From Solirubrobacter phytolaccae (GTDB taxonomy: Bacteria; Actinomycetota; Thermoleophilia; Solirubrobacterales; Solirubrobacteraceae), in NCBI RefSeq assembly GCF_027587195.1, contig NZ_JAPDDP010000001.1:62001-126000 (forward strand): DNA of 64,000 nucleotides, read 5' to 3'. The notes below the pieces were generated by a model. That model was given only the letters and a program-made list of their open reading frames with translations, searched no databases and had not been told where the DNA came from. The position numbers and the translations under genes were made by a program. Below, piece after piece: positions 49,901 through 58,601 of this stretch (its first letter is position 1; the number at the start of each line of letters is the position of its first letter).

Positions 49901-52099
49901 TCACCCCCGCCAGGTGCGCCGCTTGCCGAGCGTGTGGTCGAAGTCGCAGTGGATGAAGTAGCCACGCCCCTTCGCGTAGTAGCCGATCCCGCACTCGAAC
50001 GCCTTCTTGGCGTTCTCGTGGTGGCGATCGAGCGACACCCCGCTCGGCGGTTGCACGTCGACGGCGTACCCCCGCAGGTGGGCGGAGTTCGGCTCACCGC
50101 CGACCGACTTGTTGTACGGCTTCGAGCGGTAGGCCGAGGTGATGACCAGCCGCTTGCCGCCGTCGAGCTTCCGTAGGTGCTCGAGCCGCTTCGCGAGGCC
50201 CTTCGCGCGCAGCTTGGCCTCCTTGCGGCTAAGGCCCTGCTCGCGCATGAGCCCTGCGATGTACGTCGTGTGGCCGCGGTCCTTGCAGGCGAACTCCTTC
50301 ACGTTGAAGTTCGGCGTGAGCTGCCCGGGGATCGTGCGCCAGGCCGGGGTGGAGCGGACGGCGCGCTTGGCCGCGCTGTCGGTCGGCCACAACGGCTGCA
50401 GGAGCCGCATCAGCTCGCCGTCGAGCTGGCCGTCGACGCGCTGGCCGGCGACCCGCTGCGCGGCGCGGACGCCCTTCTCCCACACGCCGGTCGCGAGGTT
50501 GCGGCGCCCGGGGGCACGCGCGTCACGGCGCAGCTGCTTGCGCAGGGCGAGATCGGGGTCGCCCTGGCCCTTCAGGTAGCGGGCGAGCGCGAGCTTCGAG
50601 CGGCGCACGAACACGCCCGTGTCGCCGCGCTTGGCCACGACGGAGCGGCCGCCCTGCGCGGGCCCCGGGTCCGGCTTGCGGTCGGGCGTCGGCTTGGTGG
50701 GCAGCTTGCCGCTGCCGTTGCCGCCGTGCTCGGGGCGGCGCATCTTGTCGCGCACGGCCGGGACCTTGGTGCGCCGCGGCCGCAACGTCGCGAGCTCGGA
50801 CTCGGCGTCCTCGTAGCGCTCGATCAGCTCGGCGCGGGCGCGGTGGGCCATGCGGTCCAGCAGCGCGATCCGGCCCACGAGCTCCGCGTGGTCGAGCTCG
50901 GTCAGCGCGCGGCGCTTGGGCGGCGCCACCGGTGCGGTGGCGACCGGGGCCTCCGCGGGCGCCGTCGCCGTCGCCACGGAACCCGCCGGGACACCGGCGT
51001 CGATCACCGGCGGCGTGGGGGTGACGTCGATCACGGGTGGGCGCGGCCCGCCGGTCAGCAGCTCGGTCTGCCGCTCCTCGATCGTGATCAGGATGCCGAG
51101 CTTGGCCTCGATCCGCGCGAGCGCGTCGGCCAGCGCGTCCGACCCGCCGCCGTTCGGCGACGGGTGTGAGGGGTGCGCCTTCTCGTGCTCGAGCACCTCA
51201 CGCAGCCGGCCGCCGTACGCGAGCAGCTCCGCCCACGCGCGGTCCGACAGGGCGGCGCGGCGCTCGTAGTGGTTGACGAGCTCCGCCAGCGCGGGCTTCG
51301 GCTTGCGCGCGGGCGTGCCGGGCGTGGGCACAGGGCGCTTGCGGCGCGCCTTCTCGGCCCGCGTCGCGCGGTCGAGCGTGCGCAGCGTCTCCGCGCTCGC
51401 GACCCCCGTGCCCTTGAGCCCGTGCTGGCGCTGGAAGCGCTTGAGCGCGAGCTCGGTCTCGGCGTCGAACGTGGTCCGCTTGCCGTCCAGGTAGCCCTTG
51501 TGGGTCTTGGCGGCGCGCACGAACGAGAGCCGCCGGGTGAGGATCAGGACGGCCTTGCCCGTGTCGCCGCGCCGCAGCGACGTCGCCGGCGCCGGCGGCC
51601 GGGCGCCCGACAGCGTCTGGTGCCAGCGCCGGGCGCGGGCCCGGATGTCGCGGCTGTAGGCCTCGGCCGCGTCGCCGGTGCCGTTGTAGCGGCGGATGCC
51701 GTCCGGCTCACCGTGCGCGCGCATCAGCTTCACGAGGTTGCGGAAGCCGATCCGGATGTTGAAGCGCGGCTGCCAGCAGCCGCCCTCGGCGTCCGCCTCG
51801 TTCTGCCACTCCCACCAGGTCAGCTGCGCGGGGCCGACGCCCTGCATCCGGTGCCGGCCGCGCTGCGCGTCCCGCTGGCGCTTGTAGTCGAGGTACTTCT
51901 CGCGCGTCACGGCGCCCGCGCCGGCGAAGATCGTGTCGCGGTCGTGGCCGAAGACGTTCTGCCCGCCGGAGGACTCCTTCTCGAGGATCGCGCACGCGAG
52001 CGAGAGCCGCAGCCCTTCGCGCTTGGCCTCCTCGATCACCATCTCGGGGTTGAGGATCTTGCCGGCGCGCAGCCGGTCGACCTGGGTGGCCGCCGCCAT
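49901..52099 (-). CDS. Endolysin-like multidomain peptidoglycan hydrolase
   Basis: A 732-residue enzyme. N-terminal lysozyme/transglycosylase-like domain (~15-160; ACAILEKESSGGQN and VGPAQLTWWEW), a peptidoglycan-binding module (~170-250; LKRFQRQHGLKGTG), coiled-coil and Pro/Ala linker (~270-440), a second binding-like unit (~490-570), and a C-terminal M15 peptidase (FNVKEFACKDRG; SAHLRGYAVDV with His674/Asp681; YFIHCDFD). It should cut glycan and peptide bonds of peptidoglycan. No signal peptide; export may rely on the overlapping holin-like gene (TGATG). ATG at 52099 has GGAG seven bases upstream. Confidence 0.85.
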   Translation of the reverse strand: MAAATQVDRLRAGKILNPEMVIEEAKREGLRLSLACAILEKESSGGQNVFGHDRDTIFAGAGAVTREKYLDYKRQRDAQRGRHRMQGVGPAQLTWWEWQNEADAEGGCWQPRFNIRIGFRNLVKLMRAHGEPDGIRRYNGTGDAAEAYSRDIRARARRWHQTLSGARPPAPATSLRRGDTGKAVLILTRRLSFVRAAKTHKGYLDGKRTTFDAETELALKRFQRQHGLKGTGVASAETLRTLDRATRAEKARRKRPVPTPGTPARKPKPALAELVNHYERRAALSDRAWAELLAYGGRLREVLEHEKAHPSHPSPNGGGSDALADALARIEAKLGILITIEERQTELLTGGPRPPVIDVTPTPPVIDAGVPAGSVATATAPAEAPVATAPVAPPKRRALTELDHAELVGRIALLDRMAHRARAELIERYEDAESELATLRPRRTKVPAVRDKMRRPEHGGNGSGKLPTKPTPDRKPDPGPAQGGRSVVAKRGDTGVFVRRSKLALARYLKGQGDPDLALRKQLRRDARAPGRRNLATGVWEKGVRAAQRVAGQRVDGQLDGELMRLLQPLWPTDSAAKRAVRSTPAWRTIPGQLTPNFNVKEFACKDRGHTTYIAGLMREQGLSRKEAKLRAKGLAKRLEHLRKLDGGKRLVITSAYRSKPYNKSVGGEPNSAHLRGYAVDVQPPSGVSLDRHHENAKKAFECGIGYYAKGRGYFIHCDFDHTLGKRRTWRG

Positions 52100-52488
52100 C
52101 ACGCCACTCCGGCGGGCTGCTCGTCGCCCGCCTCCAGCGCGAGGGCGTCCTCGTCGTCGTCGAGCCCGGCGTGATCGAGGTCGAGATCCCAGTCGTCGTC
52201 CTCGTCATCGTCGTCGACCGCGGCCTCCTCGGCCGCGGCGGCGTGCGCGCTGTCGCTCGCGTCGGCGGCGGCGACGGCGATCGCGTCGCGCGCCTCCCAC
52301 TTCTGCCAGCCGTGCAGCCAGTGCAGCGCGGGGGCGAGGACGGCGACGGCGCCGGCGATGAAGATCTCCTGCAGCGTGTCCTGGGGGATGTTCACGCCCG
52401 GGAAGTTCTGCGCCAGCCAGGTGGCGCAGCCCCCGGCGGCGAGGGCCAGGACGGGGGTCAGCAGAGCGACGAGTCGGTTGAGCGGCAT
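52099..52488 (-). CDS. Holin-like small membrane protein with acidic tail
   Basis: A 129-residue protein with hydrophobic N-terminus (RLVALLTPVLALAAGGCATW, one or two membrane helices, with a possible second at QEIFIAGAVAVLAPALHWL) and a very acidic C-terminal half. GGAGGG lies eight bases before the ATG at 52488. Size, topology and its overlap with an endolysin-like gene match phage lysis cassettes, but no phage genes surround the pair. A lipobox-like LAAGGC raises the alternative of a lipoprotein. Confidence 0.7.
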   Translation of the reverse strand: MPLNRLVALLTPVLALAAGGCATWLAQNFPGVNIPQDTLQEIFIAGAVAVLAPALHWLHGWQKWEARDAIAVAAADASDSAHAAAAEEAAVDDDDEDDDWDLDLDHAGLDDDEDALALEAGDEQPAGVA

Positions 52489-52568
52489 TGGCAACGCCCT
52501 CCGTAGCGAGTGAGGTATCAGCAGTGCTGACCATCTCCGCAACGGCCGATCAAGGCAAGTCGCTTCGG

Positions 52569-53303
52569 CTAGGGTCGTTCGAGCTTGAAGTCCGCCACGG
52601 TGAGCCGGCCCTCGTACACGAGGAGCCACGCCCCGCCGTCGACCGGGTCGATCGCGCGCTTCTCGCCCGTCGCGCGGAGCGTCACCGTGCCCGGCTTGTC
52701 GGGTGTGGTGATGCCGTAGAGCAACGTGCGCGGGGGATCGCTGTCCACGTTCACGAGGTCGTTCGTCCGCTGGCCTCCGTCCTCGACGCAGACGCCGGGC
52801 CGCAGGTCGCTGAAGCGATGGAACGTGCCATAGCGCTCGAGCCCGAGCTGGTTGCCGCGGAGCTGGCCGGCGATCACACAGTCATTGCCGGCCGCCGAGG
52901 TATAGGTCGCCAAGCCGTAGGACACGTTGCGCTGCTCGTCTGGCGCAGTCGCAACGATGTCCATCCGCTCGCCGTTCGCGGCCGTGATCTTCGGGTCGCT
53001 CGCCTCAAGGCCCGGGGCCGGCTTGATCGGCTCGCCGACCGAGATCAGGCCCGTGCCCTCCGCGACGGCCGTGGCCCCGAGCAGCGCGAGCACCGCGAAC
53101 CCCGCGGTCCGGCGGTGGCGCCGGCGGCGGCGCCCGCGGTGAGCCGCGACCGCGCTCTCGTGCTCGCGCACGCCGGCGGCGACCAGCGCGTCGCGCAGCG
53201 CGGTCTGCGCGGTCCGGCTGGGGTCGGGCTCACGGTGCGCGGCCGCGACGAGCTGGTCGCGGATGCTGTTCTGCGCCGCCCGTGGATCGTCGGCGGCGCT
53301 CAC
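52569..53303 (-). CDS. Single-pass membrane protein, possible anti-sigma partner
   Basis: A 244-residue protein with an N-terminal cytoplasmic helical part, an arginine-rich stretch (RGRRRRRHRR) then one membrane helix (~68-86), and an extracytoplasmic domain with cysteines (DCVIAG, GVCVED). This topology resembles membrane anti-sigma factors, although the zinc-binding HxxxCxxC motif is absent. GTGA overlap with the ECF sigma gene supports a functional pair. Confidence 0.75.
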   Translation of the reverse strand: MSAADDPRAAQNSIRDQLVAAAHREPDPSRTAQTALRDALVAAGVREHESAVAAHRGRRRRRHRRTAGFAVLALLGATAVAEGTGLISVGEPIKPAPGLEASDPKITAANGERMDIVATAPDEQRNVSYGLATYTSAAGNDCVIAGQLRGNQLGLERYGTFHRFSDLRPGVCVEDGGQRTNDLVNVDSDPPRTLLYGITTPDKPGTVTLRATGEKRAIDPVDGGAWLLVYEGRLTVADFKLERP

Positions 53304-53905
53304 GCGATGTCCTCCACGACGTCGTCGTGCGCGGGCGGCGGGAGCGCGATCGCCAGGGCACGCAGGCCACGGGAGACGCGGGCGCGCGCGGTCGGCTCGG
53401 AGACGCCGAGCGTCGTGGCCAGTTCGGCGTAGGACAGGTCCTCCACGACCCGCAGCTCAACGGCCCGGCGCTGCTCGTCCGGGAGCCCGTGCATCGCGGC
53501 CAGCAGCGGCTCCTCGAGCGCGTTGATCCCGCTCAGCGACTCGATCCGGTCGTACTCGAGCGTGCTGAGCGAAGGGGTCGTGATCCGGAAGCGCTCGAGC
53601 GCCGCGCGTTCCACCCGACCAGAACGCCAGTAGTGCGACAACTCGGTGCGGGCAATCGCGAACAGCCATCCCTGTTCTTCCGCCGCGCTCGTGCCGCGGA
53701 ACTGCAGCCGCCGCTCGAGCGCCTTGGCGAACGTCTCTGACAGCAGGTCGAACGCGACCTCGGGGTCGAGGACGCGCCGCGCGAGGAACCGCAGGATGCG
53801 GTCCGCGTACGCGTCGTAGAAGGCGGAGAAAGCGCTCGGGTCTTCCTGCGCGTCAACGAGCAGGCTGTCCGAGGCTCGTTTGAGGAGACGAAGCCGGGGC
53901 CGCAC
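53300..53905 (-). CDS. ECF-type sigma factor
   Basis: A 201-residue sigma-70 family protein with region 2 (SAFYDAYADRILRFLARRVL, FDLLSETFAKAL) and region 4 (LPDEQRRAVELRVVEDLSYA and SEPTARARVSRGLRAL) and no regions 1 or 3. It should recruit RNA polymerase to stress or envelope promoters, held by the overlapping membrane protein. The GTG at 53905 is the only sensible start. Divergent from a small secreted-protein pair, a possible target. Confidence 0.9.
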   Translation of the reverse strand: MRPRLRLLKRASDSLLVDAQEDPSAFSAFYDAYADRILRFLARRVLDPEVAFDLLSETFAKALERRLQFRGTSAAEEQGWLFAIARTELSHYWRSGRVERAALERFRITTPSLSTLEYDRIESLSGINALEEPLLAAMHGLPDEQRRAVELRVVEDLSYAELATTLGVSEPTARARVSRGLRALAIALPPPAHDDVVEDIA

Positions 53906-54049
53906 TGGGCTACCGAGCCTAGTTGATCGGGCTTGTCGCCGAACGCGACGGACTCCATTTCGGTAACGGTCACAAACGAGCCCGCGAGTGGGTCATAAGG
54001 GCTCGCCGGAGCGCGCACCGGTCCGTATCTCAACTCGAAAGGACTCACA

Positions 54050-54460
54050 ATGGACCGACGCTCTCGCAGGGCAGGCGGACGCCTGCGCGCGATGGCGCTC
54101 GTCGCCGCGCTCGCCGGGCTCGTGCTGCCGGCCGGCGCCGCGGCGCAAGTGCCCTCCGATCTCACCGACTGGAATCTGACGGAGACGACCAGCACCTGGG
54201 GCAGCACGTATCACGTCAGCTCCAGCGGGGGTGGCCCCGTGCAGTACCGCTGGCTCGACACGCCTGCGAAGGCGACCGTGGTCTCGGGCAACTCATGCTC
54301 CGACCTGTCGCTCTTCGGCAGCCCGGCGACGATCGCCATCAACGACACGACCTACAAGCTGCTGTTCACGGGCTACACCGACCTCTGCTTCCGCCTGCGC
54401 GGGCGCACGACGAGCGGCTCGGGCTCGATGGTCAACCACGACGGGCGGGTGTCACGATGA
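54050..54460 (+). CDS. Small secreted protein
   Basis: A 136-residue exported protein. Shine-Dalgarno GAAAGGA (54037-54043). Signal peptide RRSRRAGGRLRAMALVAALA, cleaved near AAAQ. The mature ~105 residues are beta-rich with two cysteines (NSCSDLS, DLCFRLR) and no family I recognise. ATGA overlap with the next gene. Divergent from the ECF sigma gene. Confidence 0.75.
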   Translation: MDRRSRRAGGRLRAMALVAALAGLVLPAGAAAQVPSDLTDWNLTETTSTWGSTYHVSSSGGGPVQYRWLDTPAKATVVSGNSCSDLSLFGSPATIAINDTTYKLLFTGYTDLCFRLRGRTTSGSGSMVNHDGRVSR

Positions 54461-55029
54461 AGCGCGCATTCGTCCTCGGCCTGGTCCTCGTGGCCGGCCT
54501 GCTCTACTTCGCCATCCCGCGCGCCGGCTCGGCGACCAGCGCGCCTCCGAGCGCGGCCAGTGCCGCCGCGTTGGAGCGCTCCGAGGCGCTCGCCACCGCG
54601 GTGACCTCGAACCGCTTCTCCGCCGGCACGGCCGTCCCGGCGGCCACCGCCCGCGCGTTCGCGGACGGGCTTGCCGACGACATTCCGCTGCCGCAGGGCG
54701 GCACGTTCGACGGCATCCAGTGGGAGGCCGCCGGCGGCGAGTTCTCGGCCGCGGAGACCCGCAGCGTCCTGCAGTACAACGCCATGTGCCAGTGGGTGCG
54801 GGCCTATCGCGACGGTCGCGAGACCGACGTGAGTGGCCAGATCCTCGCCGCGATCCCGAGCTGGTCGTCGTGGCGGGACTCCGAGACGGCCGCGGTCCTC
54901 TCGCGGGCGATCGGCGAGCTCGTCGGCGGCGGCGGCGACTCGTCGGCCGCGCTGCTCACGCAGTGCGACGCCTCCCACGAGCGCGAAGTGCGCTACGCGG
55001 AGGCGCAGGGGCTGGACTCGAGCCGCTGA
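54457..55029 (+). CDS. Secreted or membrane-anchored small protein
   Basis: A 190-residue protein with an N-terminal hydrophobic segment (AFVLGLVLVAGLLYFAIP) and a helical alanine-rich mature part with two cysteines (NAMCQWV, TQCDAS). Function unknown. It overlaps the preceding secreted-protein gene by ATGA, so the two are co-produced and may form a complex. A strong hairpin follows. Confidence 0.75.
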   Translation: MKRAFVLGLVLVAGLLYFAIPRAGSATSAPPSAASAAALERSEALATAVTSNRFSAGTAVPAATARAFADGLADDIPLPQGGTFDGIQWEAAGGEFSAAETRSVLQYNAMCQWVRAYRDGRETDVSGQILAAIPSWSSWRDSETAAVLSRAIGELVGGGGDSSAALLTQCDASHEREVRYAEAQGLDSSR

Positions 55030-55036
55030 CCTGACC

Positions 55037-55068
55037 CGTGGTCCGGCGCCACCCGGCGCCGGACCACG
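55037..55068. terminator. Strong bidirectional terminator
   Basis: CGTGGTCCGGCGCC (55037-55050), loop ACCC, GGCGCCGGACCACG (55055-55068): a perfect 14-base stem between two convergent genes. Confidence 0.8.
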
Positions 55069-55075
55069 TGGTTGG

Positions 55076-57682
55076 CTACGGCTGGGTCGTGCTCAGCGTG
55101 AACGTGAGCGTCTTGCTGTACGAGCCGGTCCGGAGCGCGTCGTTGACTCCGATCGCCTGCGTGAACAGCACCTGGACCTGGTCGTTGGAGACCGGGCCCG
55201 TCCACGACGTCTTCGAGAGCGCCACCTGCAGCGGCTGCGGCAGCGAGAACGCGCCGTTGGTCATGTGGCCGGGATCGGACACCGCCAGGGTCGCGTCGCC
55301 CGCCGTCGAGATGACGTTGGCGAGCGTCGAGGTCGTGTACTCCTTCGCCACGCCCGGGATGAACGTCCCGAACGAGGCGGGCGTGCCGAGCGTGAGGCTC
55401 AGCGTCGCGGCGACCGTGCCACCCGGGGTGAAGGGCTGGTCGACGCCGTAGTCCGAGCAGCCGCCGTTGGCGTCATAGAAGCCACCGCCGGCGAGGCCCG
55501 GGCCCGTGATCTGCGGACGGTTGCCGTTCGCGGGCGTGCCCGTGTACGACGTGTCCCACCACTGCTTGAAGAACACGTCCAGCTTGTTCGAGCAGCCCTT
55601 GGACTGGTTCGGCATCCACTTGTGGAAGATCGCGATCTCCTGCTCCGGCGTGATCGCGCCGTAGCGGAAGTCGGTCTGGATCTGCTGGCTGGCCTTGTTG
55701 AAGTTCTCCGGGCCGAGAATCGCCCGCAGGGCCGTGTACGACAGGCCCGGGCGGGTGTAGGTGTTGGCCGTGGAGAACAGGTTGCCCGAGGTCGGGTTGT
55801 TCGGCGCGACGCCCCAGAACGTGCCGCTGGTGGTGGCGTAGCGGGAGTTGAAGCGGCTGACGATGCTCGCCTCGTAGGCCGCCTTGAACGCGTCCGAGCC
55901 CTCCGGACCGGCGGCGAGGCCGGCGTTGCGGGCGATGAACATGTACTCCGAGAAGTCCGCGTAGCCCTCCTTGAAGAACGTGTACTTCGGCTGGGCGTAC
56001 GACACGGCGTCGCCCCACCACTGGTGCATGTTCTCGTGGCTGAAGGTCTGCGCGTTGGACCCGATCGTGCCGCCGACGAACACGATCTTCGTCTGCATCT
56101 CCTCCTCGAAGGAGGCGCTCGGCAGCGCGACGACGATGCCGTTCGCGTTGAACTGGAACGGCCCGTTCACCGACTCCTGGAAGTGGGTGATGTCCTCCTG
56201 CATGTCCATGATGGCCTTGTTGGAGGCCTTGCGCGTGGCCGTGATGTTGGCCGACTGGTACTGGTAGTAGATGACGTCGCCGGCGGTGGCGACGCGCTGG
56301 CTGGCGTCGAAGTGGCCGACGCTGTTCTCCACCAGGTAGGAGGCGATCGGCTCGGCCGAGTGCCAGTTGAACGTGCGCGAGCCACCGGTGGGGTAGTTCG
56401 CGTCCGGCGCGTTGACGACCGTGGACACGAGCCGGCCCGGGCCGATGAAGACGCGGTTGGCCTCCGGCGCGACCGCCGGGTCGTAGTTGACCGTCGAGTG
56501 CACGTCGTAGGTCGGCTTGACGGACGCCTGGTTGTTGAGCGGCATCCAGGCCATCGAGCCGGACGGCTCGTTGGTGACCATCGCGCCGTCGCCGACCGGG
56601 CTGTTGTTGCGAAACCAACCCTCGGAGCCCAGCGACGGGTTCGAGCGGATGCCCGGCTGGCCCGTGTAGTTGATGACCACCTTGAAGGTCGTGCCGTTCG
56701 GGATCGGCTGCGCCGGCGTGATCACGAGCTTCGTCTCGCCGCACGGCGCGCCCTGGTTGGCGGCCGTGTTGTTGATCGGCGCGCAGGCCGGCGGGTTCGG
56801 GTTGGTCGCGCTCACCGGGTTGGTGTTGGAGGCGGCGTGCGCGAGCGGGTCGGGATCGTCCCAGCCCTTCGGATCGCCGGCGTAGGTCGGCTGCTTGTGC
56901 GAGAACGTGGCCGGGACGCCGTCGATCGTGATCGACGAGATCGTCATGTCCGGGCCCGGCGTGGTCGCCGTCGCGGAGATGTTGTTCTTGCGGTCGAAGT
57001 CCAAGCTGAACTCCGACAGGCACTGGGTCGACTTCTGCGTGAGCTCGACGTGGTTGCCCGGCAGGAACTTGTTGGTGACGGCGTCGTAGACGGTGAAGAC
57101 GTCGGTGTGGAGCGACGTGTAGCCGCCGTTGCCGAGCTCCGGCCAGACGCGGTTGCCCGGCTGGGAGAGCGTGCGGGCGCCCGGGGTGCAGTCGGCGGCC
57201 TGCGCGGCCTTGGCCTTCGCGGCACCGTTCTGCTGCTCGAACGCCTTGGTGGCGAGCTTGCCCTGGACGGGGTCGCCGCCCTTGATCTTCAGGTCGGCGG
57301 CGCTGGTGGCGCAGCCGAGCTTGCCGGCGTCCGCGCCGCCCTGCGGCGTGCACGCGGCGACGTAGTACGTGCCCTTCTTCAGGCTCGGCAGCTTCACGCT
57401 GACGAGAAAGCTCTTGGTGCCGTGGGCGGCGACGCCGACCTTGGCCTTGCCGATCAGCGCGCCGCCCGTCGAGCGGCGCATCACGCGCACGCTGACGTCG
57501 GCGGTGGCAGCGTGGTCGGTGTCGTTGGTGACGACGCCGGTGAGCGTTCCGGAGCCGGCTCCGGCCGGCAGTGAGCTGAGCGACGTGACGCCGACGCCCG
57601 CGGCGTGCGCGGCCGGTGCGCCGACCAGCGCGGCCAGCACGACTAATGACGCGCCGATGGCGCGCCTGGAACCCTTATTCAT
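55076..57682 (-). CDS. Secreted M1-family metallopeptidase
   Basis: An 868-residue exported enzyme. Signal peptide after MNKGSRRAIGASLVVLAALV, cleaved near AHA. A ~110-residue beta domain precedes the M1 fold. Zinc site HENMHQWWGD (His549, Glu550, His553) with the third ligand Glu572 in FFKEGYADF, spaced as expected. The usual GAMEN exopeptidase loop is replaced by a FEEEMQTK-type stretch. The C-terminal ~120 residues are a beta-sandwich, perhaps for surface attachment. Likely an extracellular aminopeptidase. Shine-Dalgarno-like GAGGGGG lies nine bases upstream of the ATG. Confidence 0.92.
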   Translation of the reverse strand: MNKGSRRAIGASLVVLAALVGAPAAHAAGVGVTSLSSLPAGAGSGTLTGVVTNDTDHAATADVSVRVMRRSTGGALIGKAKVGVAAHGTKSFLVSVKLPSLKKGTYYVAACTPQGGADAGKLGCATSAADLKIKGGDPVQGKLATKAFEQQNGAAKAKAAQAADCTPGARTLSQPGNRVWPELGNGGYTSLHTDVFTVYDAVTNKFLPGNHVELTQKSTQCLSEFSLDFDRKNNISATATTPGPDMTISSITIDGVPATFSHKQPTYAGDPKGWDDPDPLAHAASNTNPVSATNPNPPACAPINNTAANQGAPCGETKLVITPAQPIPNGTTFKVVINYTGQPGIRSNPSLGSEGWFRNNSPVGDGAMVTNEPSGSMAWMPLNNQASVKPTYDVHSTVNYDPAVAPEANRVFIGPGRLVSTVVNAPDANYPTGGSRTFNWHSAEPIASYLVENSVGHFDASQRVATAGDVIYYQYQSANITATRKASNKAIMDMQEDITHFQESVNGPFQFNANGIVVALPSASFEEEMQTKIVFVGGTIGSNAQTFSHENMHQWWGDAVSYAQPKYTFFKEGYADFSEYMFIARNAGLAAGPEGSDAFKAAYEASIVSRFNSRYATTSGTFWGVAPNNPTSGNLFSTANTYTRPGLSYTALRAILGPENFNKASQQIQTDFRYGAITPEQEIAIFHKWMPNQSKGCSNKLDVFFKQWWDTSYTGTPANGNRPQITGPGLAGGGFYDANGGCSDYGVDQPFTPGGTVAATLSLTLGTPASFGTFIPGVAKEYTTSTLANVISTAGDATLAVSDPGHMTNGAFSLPQPLQVALSKTSWTGPVSNDQVQVLFTQAIGVNDALRTGSYSKTLTFTLSTTQP

Positions 57683-57828
57683 TGGTTTGACCCCCTCGTT
57701 GCGACGCGAGTAGGAGCCGAGCGTTCCACGGTGCTGACGAGGAGTCAATTCCCCCGCCGTGGAGCGGAATCAACAGATGAACATCACCTGAGTGTGGGAT
57801 TGCTAACCGCTGAGCCACAAGGGCAGGC

Positions 57829-57854
57829 GGCTAGCGAATCCGCCTCATGGGTAG
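57829..57854 (+). promoter_or_regulatory. Sigma-B-like promoter of csbD-type gene
   Basis: GGCT (57829-57832), 16 bases, GGGTAG (57849-57854), fits the GNNT-N14-16-GGGTAC/T form of actinobacterial sigma-B promoters, 34 bases before the CsbD gene, a common sigma-B target. Confidence 0.35.
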
Positions 57855-57887
57855 GGCAGGGACGTCCAACCACGAGAGGAGCACACC

Positions 57888-58061
57888 ATGGGCGACGGTG
57901 CCGCAGACGATGCCAAGGGCCGCACGAAGGAAGCCGCGGGCGCTTTGACCGGCGACGACGGCCTCAAGCGTGAGGGCAAGGTCGATCAGGCCACCGGCAC
58001 GGTGAAGGACAAGGTCGGCGACGCGAGCGACAAGCTCAAGGACGCCGTCAACCGCGACTGA
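57888..58061 (+). CDS. CsbD-like stress protein (57 residues)
   Basis: A small acidic/lysine-rich protein: MGDGAADDAKGRTKEAAG, TGDDGLKREGKVDQATGTVK and DKLKDAVNRD match the CsbD family of stress-induced proteins. Too short for many ORF screens. GAGAGGAG (57874-57881) lies six bases before the ATG. CsbD in Bacillus is under sigma-B; its molecular role is not settled. A hairpin follows about 50 bases later. Confidence 0.9.
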   Translation: MGDGAADDAKGRTKEAAGALTGDDGLKREGKVDQATGTVKDKVGDASDKLKDAVNRD

Positions 58062-58113
58062 CGCGCGGGTGCGCGCCGCACGCGCGCACGTGAGAACCGA
58101 AGTTTCCCTTTCA

Positions 58114-58139
58114 GCGGCGATGCCTGACGGCATCGCCGC
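58114..58139 (+). terminator. csbD terminator hairpin
   Basis: GCGGCGATGCC (58114-58124), loop TGAC, GGCATCGCCGC (58129-58139): perfect 11-base stem about 50 bases after the csbD stop. Confidence 0.7.
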
Positions 58140-58302
58140 GCCAGCTTCGTCACACCCGAAAGCCGTCGCGGGTCTATGGTCGGTGAGCCGAGTGCCGGCC
58201 GGGGCGAGGGAAAGGGAGAGCGGGTACGAATCGTCAACCTTTGCCCAGCACGCCCGGCCGGCGGCCGAGTGCGGCGCTTGAATTGCCATGACCCGTTGAG
58301 TA

Positions 58303-58320
58303 GACGCGCCACAGCGCGTC
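58303..58320. other. Stem-loop in RHS leader
   Basis: GACGCGC (58303-58309), CACA, GCGCGTC (58314-58320), with outer GTTGAGT/ACTCGAC near-complement extending it. No U-tract; may be a terminator, attenuator or part of a structured leader. Confidence 0.4.
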
Positions 58321-58601
58321 AACACTCGACGTGGACAACCTAGCCGATCACCTCTCGGCCCGACCGCGTACGGCGTCCCGAAGGTGACGCTCGAGGCAGG
58401 CGGAGCCCACCCCAGTTGTGTCCGACCGGGTACCCATCCGCCTCGACTTCAAACCTGACTTTCGAGCAGTGTTCGGGCGCGGACATTTCCATGGTGAGCA
58501 GCTCGTGAGCGGTTGACAGATTCCCGCCCCGGGTGTTGGGTTCCGCCGGAGTCGCCGCGGGGGAGCCTGCGGCGGGCCCCACACAAGAGAGCGGGTACGG
58601 G

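Larger units (their letters stand above)
58062..58601. other. 540-base gap: terminator, hairpins and duplicated 13-mer
   Basis: No convincing gene. It holds the csbD terminator (58114-58139), a stem-loop at 58303-58320 (larger imperfect version 58294-58331), and the 13-mer GAGAGCGGGTACG at 58216-58228 and again at 58587-58599 just before the RHS ATG. The long GC-rich leader could be structured RNA. No riboswitch family is firmly recognised. Confidence 0.6.

Noticed and set aside
57786-57830. tRNA-like stretch on the minus strand (TGGCTCAGCGGTTAG)
   Set aside because: Resembles a D-arm but no anticodon stem, T-arm or acceptor pairing follows.
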